Source of the DNA: JAYEHC01 sp964490635
GTDB lineage: Bacteria; Patescibacteriota; Minisyncoccia; JAHIHE01; JAGLIN01
Length of the DNA stretch: 16,886 nucleotides
NCBI GenBank assembly: GCA_964490635.1
Contig: CAZBCK010000020.1
Span: 1 to 16,886, forward strand
Direction: 5' to 3'
Below are positions 1-5,183 of this stretch, piece after piece. The notes beneath the pieces are model-generated. The model was not told the origin of the DNA. It saw nothing but the letters and a program-made list of their open reading frames with translations, and ran no database searches. Both the position numbers and the translations under genes were made by a program. Positions within the stretch are counted from its first letter, which is position 1. The number at the start of each line of letters is the position of its first letter.

Positions 1-17
1 TCAATTCCAACCAAACT

Positions 18-55
18 AAAAAACCGTATTATCCAAAGTGATAACACGGTTTTTT
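18..55 (-). terminator. Intrinsic terminator after the KH-domain gene
   Basis: A near-perfect inverted repeat (arms about 18-33 and 40-55, 6-nt loop) reads on the minus strand as A-run, CCGTGTTATC, loop, GATAATACGG, T-run. The single irregular pair is a G-U wobble on the minus-strand RNA but an A-C mismatch on the plus strand. This supports use by minus-strand transcription leaving the KH gene, which ends 20 nt upstream. Confidence 0.8.
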
Positions 56-74
56 GATATTGTAAATCCGAAGA

Positions 75-413
75 TTACAACTTTAGATCGTTGACTACAT
101 TTTCCACACTACTTTCTTCTTTCCTTGGTTCTTCTCTTCTCTCGCCTCTGGTGCTGCCTTCCGGCTCAATGATCTTGAAGTTAACTCGAGCATTGTTTTT
201 TGCTCCGATAACTCTCAATAAAGTTCTGATTGACTTTGCGGTTGAACCTTGTCTCCCAATAACTTGACCCATGTCTTCTTGGTTAATTTTAAGGGAGATA
301 AGAACACCCATTTCGTCAACAGTTCTTTCAAGCTGTACATCATCAGGATGATCTACGATAGCTCTGACTACGTATTCCACGAAGTCTTTGTCTTTTGTAT
401 CTTCTGTTGTCAT
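75..413 (-). CDS. khpA: KH-domain RNA-binding protein (KhpA/YlqC-like)
   Basis: This 112-residue protein carries one type II KH domain. The hallmark GxxG loop is visible as GRQG at residues 53-56, inside VIGRQGSTAKSIRTLLR, the helix-turn-helix that grips single-stranded RNA. KhpA-family proteins are usually about 75-85 residues and act as small RNA chaperones. Here the N-terminus is acidic, and a charged Arg/Glu-rich tail (about residues 85-112) extends the chain. The start has a good Shine-Dalgarno (GAGGA about 8 nt upstream), which is unusual in this window. It lies downstream of S16 on the same strand, the neighbourship common in bacteria (rpsP-khpA-rimM-trmD). Here a 353-nt gap separates the two, and the gene has its own possible -10 box (TATAAT at 472-477). 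The family call is firm; the RNA partners are unknown. Confidence 0.9.
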   Translation of the reverse strand: MTTEDTKDKDFVEYVVRAIVDHPDDVQLERTVDEMGVLISLKINQEDMGQVIGRQGSTAKSIRTLLRVIGAKNNARVNFKIIEPEGSTRGERREEPRKEESSVENVVNDLKL

Positions 414-540
414 TTCTGATTTTCCTCATTGGCTTTCAAATAAATCCATTCGCCTAAATAAGCAAGTTGAAATTATATGAAACCGATTAACTGATTTTCT
501 TATTCTTTATAGAACGCGCAGTTAGTTTGACTTTCGACCT

Positions 541-571
541 TTTATTCTGTTTGTTTGCCAAACAGAATAAA
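541..571. repeat. Perfect 13-bp inverted repeat with 5-nt loop
   Basis: The left arm TTTATTCTGTTTG (541-553) and right arm CAAACAGAATAAA (559-571) are exactly complementary around a TTTGC loop. No T-run follows on either strand, so it is not a standard intrinsic terminator. It lies in the S16-KH gap and could be an RNA processing or stability element, or a protein-binding palindrome. Confidence 0.8.
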
Positions 572-664
572 TCTTATCAATTGCCAACTGCCTCATAATT
601 ATATAGCAATAGGTATCTTGCTGTCAATATGCCGACTATAAACATAACACTATAAAACCGCACT

Positions 665-690
665 GTCATTCCCGCAAAGGCGGGAATTCA
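665..690. repeat. REP-like palindrome, TGTCATTCCCGC family, copy 1
   Basis: Arms ATTCCCGC (668-675) and GCGGGAAT (680-687) flank AAAG. Preceded by TGTC, it matches the second copy at 6579-6606 almost base for base. GC-rich palindromes of this kind are common dispersed intergenic repeats in bacteria. Confidence 0.75.
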
Positions 691-766
691 CTGTTATGAT
701 AAGAGTACTTCTTACTTTTGTCGTATTTCTTAGCGTTATTTCATAATGTGTAGTCTATACATAACA

Positions 767-1192
767 CTACTCTTTCGTTTTCATTTCATCTTTCTTTTCT
801 TCTGTTTTCTCTTTCTCTACTTTTTTTGAATCATCATCTTTTTCCATTTTGTTTTCTTCTTTTTTTACAGTTTCATCTGTTTTTTTTGCCTCTTTTTTTA
901 CTTCTTCTTTCTTGTCTCCCTTTTTCTTTTTCGGTCTCCATGAGATCATTTTGTCTCCCTTAATAATCCCCGCGTCAATCAAAAAATTATGAACCGTAGC
1001 CGATGGTTTCGCGCCTTTTGAGATCCAGTATTCAATTCTTTCCCGTTTAAGGACTTTCTCCTTTGTGTGAGGATTATAGTGTCCTAATATTTCAATAAAT
1101 TTCCCGGTTGGAGATCTGCGTCCGTCAGCAACAGTCACTCTAAATTGAGCTTTATTCTTTTTTCCAACACGACTTAATCTTATTCTAAGCAT
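767..1192 (-). CDS. rpsP: 30S ribosomal protein S16 with long Lys/Glu-rich tail
   Basis: Residues 1-86 are a typical S16 core: it opens MLRIRLSRVGKKN and has ADGRRSPTGKFIEILGHYNP (22-41) and a segment around GAKPSATVHNFL (60-71). S16 binds 16S rRNA early in small-subunit assembly. Bacterial S16 is normally about 80-90 residues. This one has 141, because residues 87-141 form a low-complexity run of Lys, Glu and Asp that is presumably disordered. There is no clear Shine-Dalgarno; the ATG lies about 30 nt after the predicted transcription start from the promoter at 1229-1257. The KH-protein gene follows on the same strand. Identity is very secure; the role of the tail is unknown. Confidence 0.97.
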   Translation of the reverse strand: MLRIRLSRVGKKNKAQFRVTVADGRRSPTGKFIEILGHYNPHTKEKVLKRERIEYWISKGAKPSATVHNFLIDAGIIKGDKMISWRPKKKKGDKKEEVKKEAKKTDETVKKEENKMEKDDDSKKVEKEKTEEKKDEMKTKE

Positions 1193-1228
1193 AATGCATT
1201 TCTTAAACTGATTAACGAATACTTTAAT

Positions 1229-1257
1229 ATGATAGATTATATTTTTGTTTATGTCAA
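1229..1257 (-). promoter_or_regulatory. Sigma70-type promoter for rpsP
   Basis: On the minus strand, a perfect -35 TTGACA (1252-1257) is separated by 17 nt from a -10 TATCAT (1229-1234, one mismatch to consensus). Transcription would start near 1222, about 30 nt before the S16 start codon. It sits directly downstream of the terminator at 1305-1333, as expected for a new transcription unit. Confidence 0.75.
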
Positions 1258-1304
1258 ATAATTGCGCAAGATTTGCATTTCACTTTTCTATGTCAAACAA
1301 AATA

Positions 1305-1333
1305 AAAAACCTGTTTTGATTAAACAGGTTTTT
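1305..1333 (-). terminator. Intrinsic terminator after the HTH/ImmA pair
   Basis: A perfect 12-bp stem (1305-1316 and 1322-1333) surrounds a 5-nt loop. On the minus strand it reads AAAAACCTGTTT, loop, AAACAGGTTTTT and continues TATTTTG. It ends the peptidase transcript. The hairpin and its flank resemble the element at 2595-2648. Confidence 0.85.
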
Positions 1334-1419
1334 AGATAAATTGGTTTGTGATTTCTTTAAAATTTTGGAGTGAAAACATTTTTTAATTGTAAGTTAGTTT
1401 TTACAATAAGTTACCTAAG

Positions 1420-2003
1420 TTACCGTTCGTTTAAAGCAATTTCAATAACTTCCGGTGATACTCCAAAAGTTTTTGAGATTGGTTCTGCTAAATAAGAATA
1501 TACCAATTTTTGATCAATACTATTAATAACATTTTTAAAATCTTTTAGTTTTTTATTTTTTCAAGTGCTAATCTGTTTCTTGGCACAAGTAAAAAATTAG
1601 CGAATATATTGGCTTGTGTTTCTAAAAATCCATATTGTTCGCCTGAAATTTCAATGACAAACTGATAAAATTTTTCAAGGGAAGTGATTTTGAAGCTGTT
1701 GTAAATCTCTTTGTGTAAAATAAAATGTCCGATTTCATGAGCCAAAGAAAATCTTAAACGATTTTGTATTCCATCTAAATATTTATTTCGGTCAACATAA
1801 ATAGATTTCCAATCTGAGCTAATAAAGACATCACCTAAATCGGGTAGAGGAATAATGTCTATTTCTAATTTAAGATCTATTATTTTTTCTATATCAACAG
1901 GAACAGAATCGTTCCAAAATTTCTCTCTGAACAAATCAGCTTTTCTTTTTCTTTTTATTTTTTCCTTGTCTACAAACGGAATTTTAATGTCTGAATAATT
2001 CAT
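1420..2003 (-). pseudogene. ImmA/IrrE-family zinc metallopeptidase (COG2856), frameshifted near its C-terminus
   Basis: The first frame (1545-2003, 152 residues) has HEIGH at residues 89-93 and a likely third zinc ligand, Glu128, in ETQANIFANFLLVP. Both are hallmarks of ImmA/IrrE peptidases, which cleave partner HTH repressors or act in predicted Xre-COG2856 toxin-antitoxin pairs. This frame stops at 1545. In another frame the sequence continues as a convincing family C-terminus (LAEPISKTFGVSPEVIEIAL) to a stop at 1420-1422. One extra A in either A6 run (T runs at 1549-1554 or 1556-1561 on the plus strand) would restore a 194-residue protein. The catalytic motifs lie before the break, so a truncated active enzyme remains possible. 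The HTH gene lies 8 nt upstream in the same operon. A sequencing error, a real mutation or slippage cannot be told apart here. Confidence 0.8.
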
Positions 2004-2011
2004 AATTATAA

Positions 2012-2386
2012 TTACGCGTTTCTAATTAATTCTATTAGCTGATCAATTTCTTCTTTGGTCGGTTTTTCATTGCGAAGAGTTCTGAAAAAAGCTGGCATAC
2101 ATTTCACGGCGTTCTTTTTGGATAAAATATCTTGCGGAATGATTCCTTGCGCTATTTCGGCTTTGTCAATAAATTCTTGAGATTCTTTTATTTTTTTAGA
2201 CAACCCTAATATCTTTGCCCATTTGCGCAAAGTTTTTTCTTCTGACGGCGGAGATATTACTCCCCTTTCTATTTTACTCCAATTGCTCGGATCATAATTC
2301 GCTAATTTGCAAACTTCTCTCAAACTCAATTCTTTTTCAATTCTCAAGCGTTTTAAATCCTTCCCAAATTTTTTAAGATTACTCAT
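2012..2386 (-). CDS. XRE-family HTH transcriptional regulator
   Basis: This 124-residue protein has an N-terminal Cro/C1-type helix-turn-helix at about residues 8-65; the recognition segment LREVCKLANYDPSNWSKIERG is at about 22-42. The C-terminal half (66-124) is charged and helical, with no recognised domain. The start is well supported: AGAGGTG lies about 8 nt before the ATG. The gene is followed after 8 nt by the ImmA-type peptidase, the usual order for an HTH repressor and the peptidase that inactivates it (established for ImmR/ImmA in ICEBs1; Xre-COG2856 pairs are also predicted toxin-antitoxin modules). A palindrome over its own -10 box suggests autoregulation. The DNA-binding assignment is firm; the regulated process is not known. 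Confidence 0.88.
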   Translation of the reverse strand: MSNLKKFGKDLKRLRIEKELSLREVCKLANYDPSNWSKIERGVISPPSEEKTLRKWAKILGLSKKIKESQEFIDKAEIAQGIIPQDILSKKNAVKCMPAFFRTLRNEKPTKEEIDQLIELIRNA

Positions 2387-2426
2387 TTTTATTCACCTCT
2401 CTTTCTATTTTTTTAGATATATTAAG

Positions 2427-2463
2427 TGTGGTATTATTTTACCACAGTTGTGAGTGGTGTCAA
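2427..2463 (-). promoter_or_regulatory. Promoter with overlapping operator palindrome for the HTH/peptidase operon
   Basis: On the minus strand, a perfect -35 TTGACA (2458-2463) lies 16 nt from a -10 TAAAAT (2436-2441). A palindrome TGTGGTA-N6-TACCACA (2427-2446) covers the -10 box, the classic position for autorepression by the HTH protein encoded 41 nt downstream. A further GTGGT half-site (2454-2458) lies next to the -35. Confidence 0.7.
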
Positions 2464-2480
2464 GGGAGATTTTTCTGGGT

Positions 2481-2580
2481 TGTAGTCGTAGGGGCAGACC
2501 TGCGTGTCTGCCCTGAGAATACGATAGATTTTATTTTGTCCCATATTAAGGATTGACACACAGGTCAACCCCTACGACGA
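2481..2580. repeat. MITE-like element with GTCGTAGGGG inverted ends
   Basis: Exact 10-bp ends GTCGTAGGGG (2485-2494) and CCCCTACGAC (2569-2578) extend imperfectly inward to about 30 bp (both arms share GACCTG and GTGTC). No coding capacity is seen. It resembles the short GC-rich non-autonomous palindromic repeats scattered in many bacterial genomes, and lies just upstream of the HTH operon promoter. Confidence 0.65.
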
Positions 2581-2594
2581 TTATTTCCCAATTT

Positions 2595-2622
2595 AAAACC
2601 TGCTTTGATTAGAGCAGGTTTT
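2595..2622 (-). terminator. Hairpin after the small two-gene operon
   Basis: Arms AAAACCTGCT (2595-2604) and AGCAGGTTTT (2613-2622) pair perfectly around an 8-nt loop. On the minus strand a short T-run follows, so it can end the 35-codon gene's transcript. It is closely similar, with its flank to 2648, to the terminator at 1305-1352. Confidence 0.6.
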
Positions 2623-2678
2623 GTTATTGAATTGGTTTGTGAGTTTTTTGGTAAATAACCTAAAATAACATTTCGTTT

Positions 2679-2786
2679 TTATATTTCATCATATTTCGCA
2701 TATTTTTTTTCTTTTAACCAATCTTCAAATTCTGTTTCAAAATCACCCAAAGCATAATCTTCATAATCATCTTCGTCAGCTTTCAT
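2679..2786 (-). CDS. Small acidic peptide (35 aa), translationally coupled
   Basis: A 35-codon frame begins MKADEDDYEDYALGDFETEF and ends KYDEI. It is strongly acidic at the N-terminus and has a Lys/Tyr-rich end. Its ATG overlaps the stop codon of the upstream membrane-protein frame in an ATGA arrangement, which implies coupled translation. AAGGA lies about 10 nt before the ATG. I do not recognise a family. The overlap, the ribosome-binding site and the terminator just downstream make it more than a chance frame, but it remains hypothetical. Confidence 0.5.
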   Translation of the reverse strand: MKADEDDYEDYALGDFETEFEDWLKEKKYAKYDEI

Positions 2787-3031
2787 TTTTTTTGTTTCCT
2801 TATAAAATTTATGGGCGAAATGTAATAATTGTTCGTATTTTTTTCACTCTCCCTCTTCCACATATATACAATAATAAGCCCAAAAAATAAAAAAGTTAAA
2901 ATAAGCAACAATGTTTCCTCTCTACCATTTTTTATCAACAAATTACCTCCATATGCTATTAAAATTATTATCAAATTTAATATTATTATGCCTGTTATTC
3001 CTTCCTTGTTTTCTTTAATAAAGTTTCTCAT
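2783..3031 (-). CDS. Small two-helix membrane protein (82 aa), unknown
   Basis: The 82-residue protein has two predicted membrane segments: residues about 12-34 (rich in Ile, with IIILNLIIILIAYGG) and about 40-58 (LLLILTFLFFGLIIVYMW). A basic loop and a charged tail (RESEKN...RKQKK) suggest cytosolic ends. No catalytic motif is seen. The final TGA overlaps the start of the 35-codon acidic frame, so the two probably form one unit. There is no Shine-Dalgarno before the ATG. The antisense frame here is a shadow. Its position beside an HTH/peptidase locus hints at an accessory role, but the function is unknown. Confidence 0.5.
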   Translation of the reverse strand: MRNFIKENKEGITGIIILNLIIILIAYGGNLLIKNGREETLLLILTFLFFGLIIVYMWKRESEKNTNNYYISPINFIRKQKK

Positions 3032-3203
3032 ATTTTTTAAATTTTATTAAACTTTCACAAAAAAGATCTCCCGTCAGCGGCAACCCTTTCGGATCGCCTA
3101 AATTGTACTCCAAACAAAAAGCCCGGAGGTTAGATTATTGAATTGTTACTCATTTTTCACCAACACAATATCATACCAAATAAAAAAATTTAAGTAGCGT
3201 AAA
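3032..3203. other. Gap downstream of the M50 protease gene
   Basis: The gap is mostly AT-rich but holds a more GC-rich core (3068-3135). In this core a short minus-strand open frame (stop at 3015) contains a protein-like stretch, NLGDPKGLPLTGDLF. It lacks an ATG; the only start is a TTG at 3111-3113. It may be a remnant of a lost gene. No clear terminator is seen. Confidence 0.35.
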
Positions 3204-3824
3204 TTACATTCCAGTGAACAAATAGAACAAGAAGAACATTATTGGCAATATAAGCTTAAAGCCAAAAAGTATAAATATTATTAGAAACAGCATCCCGTTT
3301 CTCTCCAGTGTCTCTCTAATATTATGCGCTGAGTATGGCAGAAAATGGAACAGTATTTTGGAACCGTCCAAAGGAGGAATGGGTACTAGATTAAAAATAG
3401 CCAAAAGTATATTATAAAGAACCACTATGCTAAAAAATGAAATGATACTTGAATCTATTTCAATTCCTTGGATTATCAGAACTCTAATTATAATTCCAAA
3501 AATCAAAGCAAGCAACAAATTTGAAGCAGGTCCGGCAAGCGCTACGAGCATTTCGCCATTTTTTTTATCTCTCAGATTATAAGGATTATAAGGCACCGGT
3601 TTTGCCCAGCCAATTATAAACCCCGTATTTGATATTAACAAAATGAGCGGAATAATAATTGATCCCATTAGATCAATGTGCGGAATAGGATTGAGAGTTA
3701 ACCGTCCCATATGTCTTGCCGTCGGATCACCGAGATGGTCCGCCATCCAACCATGAGAAAACTCATGAATGACAATTGAAAAAATAAGAACAATGAAAGA
3801 AAAAACGTGTAATATTTCAAACAT
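3204..3824 (-). CDS. Site-2 protease family membrane zinc peptidase (M50)
   Basis: This is a polytopic membrane protein (209 residues if counted from the TTG at 3833) with the S2P zinc-binding motif HEFSH (23-27) in the first membrane helix. The third-ligand motif NLVPIPPLDG (148-157, Asp156) is in a later helix. GPASNLLLAL (101-110) and the LNPIPHIDLMGSIIIP segment (47-62) also match small YwhC/SpoIVFB-class site-2 proteases. These lack PDZ domains and cut substrates within the membrane. Two starts are possible: a TTG at 3833 or an ATG three codons in (3824). I prefer the ATG, though neither has a Shine-Dalgarno. It is divergent from rpmB across 87 nt. The substrate is unknown; the family call is firm. 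Confidence 0.92.
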   Translation of the reverse strand: MFEILHVFSFIVLIFSIVIHEFSHGWMADHLGDPTARHMGRLTLNPIPHIDLMGSIIIPLILLISNTGFIIGWAKPVPYNPYNLRDKKNGEMLVALAGPASNLLLALIFGIIIRVLIIQGIEIDSSIISFFSIVVLYNILLAIFNLVPIPPLDGSKILFHFLPYSAHNIRETLERNGMLFLIIFILFGFKLILPIMFFLFYLFTGM

Positions 3825-3872
3825 ACTTGCCAAAATTAATTAATTAGACTATTATGTTATTAAATTGCTGTA

Positions 3873-3899
3873 TTGCCAAATAGAACAATTTAATATAAT
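3873..3899 (+). promoter_or_regulatory. Promoter for rpmB, nearly leaderless
   Basis: A perfect -10 TATAAT (3894-3899) lies only 12 nt before the rpmB ATG. A possible -35, TTGCCA (3873-3878), is 15 nt further upstream. Transcription would start about 6 nt before the ATG, leaving no room for a Shine-Dalgarno. Confidence 0.55.
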
Positions 3900-3911
3900 A
3901 ATTCTATCTTT

Positions 3912-4106
3912 ATGAGCAGAACATGTCAAATTTGCGGCAGAGGAACAAGATTCAGCCAAACCCGCAGCCATTCCAATATTGCGACTAAAAAAAAGCAATA
4001 TATAAACATTCAAAAGAAGATCGTTGACGGAGAAAAAATTAACATCTGTACTAAGTGCATTAAAACGATGGCGAAAAACAAAGATTAGAGGTTAAACTTG
4101 TTTAAG
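3912..4106 (+). CDS. rpmB: 50S ribosomal protein L28
   Basis: A 64-codon plus-strand frame reads MSRTCQICGRGTRFSQTRSH and continues SNIATKKKQYINIQKK, then CTKCIKTMAK. This is the L28 pattern: an N-terminal basic Cys motif and the SHSNIATK block. Cys5/Cys8 and Cys46/Cys49 form a four-cysteine zinc ribbon, seen in the C+ form of L28. L28 is a late-assembling large-subunit protein near the E site. The frame ends ...RLEVKLV. It is the only convincing plus-strand gene in the window and lies between the divergent M50 gene and the convergent comF. There is no Shine-Dalgarno; the -10 box is 12 nt upstream. I am confident of its identity. Confidence 0.93.
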
Positions 4107-4120
4107 CCAGTTTTTCAAAC

Positions 4121-4154
4121 CCCTCCTAACCTCCCCTTATCTAAGGGGAGGAAC
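4121..4154. repeat. Palindromic repeat, CCCCTCC...AAGGGGAGG family, copy 1
   Basis: CTCCCCTT and AAGGGGAG pair around a short loop, preceded by CCCCTCCTAA. It lies between the convergent rpmB and comF genes, where it could also act as a terminator-like hairpin. A related copy is at 10676-10710, with a degenerate one near 10550-10580. Exact arm limits are given to within 1-2 nt. Confidence 0.65.
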
Positions 4155-4191
4155 AATTGGAAAAGATCAACAACCTCTGAATGTTACTTTT

Positions 4192-4989
4192 TTATCTTCT
4201 CGCTACAACCAATCCCCAGATTTCTTTTGCTCCTGCTTTTTTAAGTTCAATTGCGCATTCATTCAGCGTCGCCAAGGTTGTACAAACATCATCAATAATA
4301 ATTACATTTTTATTTTTTACCAAATCGCTTCGCGGACAAAGAAATGCTCCTTTTATGTTTTTCTTTCTCTCTTCCATTGATCTTATTTTAGTTTGCGGTC
4401 TTGTATTTTTTCCGCGGATTATCAAATTTTCATCAACTAATAGATTAAATCTGCTTGCGATATATTCTGATAATAAAAACGCTTGATTAAATCCGCGCCA
4501 ATTATATCTTCTTTTGTGGAGCGGAACGGGAACTATGACTGTTTCCGTTTTTTTATTTTTCACTTTCTCCGTATAAATCTCCTCTTCTCCGCTTTCCTGA
4601 GAAAAGTTTGATAGAAGCAAATTATGAAAGTCACCAAGCTCCCGAACTTCCAAAACGCTTTTCACCATAATTTCAGAAAGCGGGAAAGAGATATCTTTTA
4701 TGAAATTGAACTTAAATTTATGTATCGCGCTACTTACTGTTTTATATTCGGTAGCTACCCAAAGCCCATTTAGTGAAGTTTCCTTCCTGCATTTGTAATG
4801 CGTCCTTCCTTCTTCACTTGATCTTTCACAAACAGGGCAAACCTGTTCTTCTCTTATTTCTATTTTTTCAAGACATTCTCCGCAAATCCATCTTTCTTTC
4901 GGCTCCAGATTTTCAAATTCTCTCCCGCATTTAAGACACTGAATCGGAAAAAGAATATCCAAAATAAAATTTTTCAATTTATGCAACAT
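4192..4989 (-). CDS. comF: ComF-family phosphoribosyltransferase-like protein
   Basis: This 265-residue protein has an N-terminal zinc-ribbon region with Cys pairs C18/C21, C36/C39 and C51/C54 plus C67. A type I phosphoribosyltransferase fold follows: VPVPLHKRRYNWRGFNQA (153-170), TRPQTKIRSMEERKKNIKGA (196-215) and the PRPP-loop VIIIDDVCTTLATL (229-242). ComF proteins act in uptake of transforming DNA in competent bacteria. A hydrophilic insert (about 128-148) lies between the N-terminal region and the catalytic core. One oddity: the PRPP loop normally reads TTGAT, but Leu239 replaces the Gly. The start ATG has no Shine-Dalgarno. It is a single gene, convergent with rpmB. The family assignment is firm; PRPP binding is doubtful. 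Confidence 0.92.
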   Translation of the reverse strand: MLHKLKNFILDILFPIQCLKCGREFENLEPKERWICGECLEKIEIREEQVCPVCERSSEEGRTHYKCRKETSLNGLWVATEYKTVSSAIHKFKFNFIKDISFPLSEIMVKSVLEVRELGDFHNLLLSNFSQESGEEEIYTEKVKNKKTETVIVPVPLHKRRYNWRGFNQAFLLSEYIASRFNLLVDENLIIRGKNTRPQTKIRSMEERKKNIKGAFLCPRSDLVKNKNVIIIDDVCTTLATLNECAIELKKAGAKEIWGLVVARR

Positions 4990-5183
4990 ATATATAGTGG
5001 CATTATTTTAAATTTCCCCAAACAAACTATGCCTCGCTGGAGCATATCAGCAAAAGACTCCGGCAAAATAAAGCTTGTATGTTTTCTCATTACACCCCCC
5101 CCTGCTAAGAGACCGCGACGGGGCACAAATCGGGAAATCTAGAACAGTATTGCTATATCTGGATAATAACTGCTAAAACATAT
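4990..5183. other. Intergenic stretch with GC-rich patch, C8 run and possible remnant
   Basis: This gap upstream of comF is clearly more GC-rich (about 5030-5150) than its surroundings and contains an eight-C run (5095-5102). Short frames on both strands (37 codons plus from 5029, about 38 codons minus ending inside comF) lack family features. TGCCTCGCTGGAG at 5030-5042 recurs at the right edge of the window (16864-16876). Confidence 0.4.

Larger units (their letters stand above)
414..766. other. 353-nt gap between S16 and KH genes: hairpin and REP-like palindrome
   Basis: No gene is visible here. The gap holds a perfect 13-bp stem-loop (541-571), a REP-like palindrome (665-690) and a possible KH-gene -10 box (TATAAT on the minus strand, 472-477, with no convincing -35). 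The remainder is AT-rich and featureless. Confidence 0.6.

Noticed and set aside
541..571. Intrinsic terminator for rpsP
   Set aside because: The 3' arm is followed by AAAGG or ATCTT, without a T-run on either strand.
4181..4486. 101-codon plus-strand frame opposite comF
   Set aside because: It lies entirely antisense to comF, whose zinc-ribbon and transferase motifs are clear. The plus-strand translation is hydrophobic shadow text.
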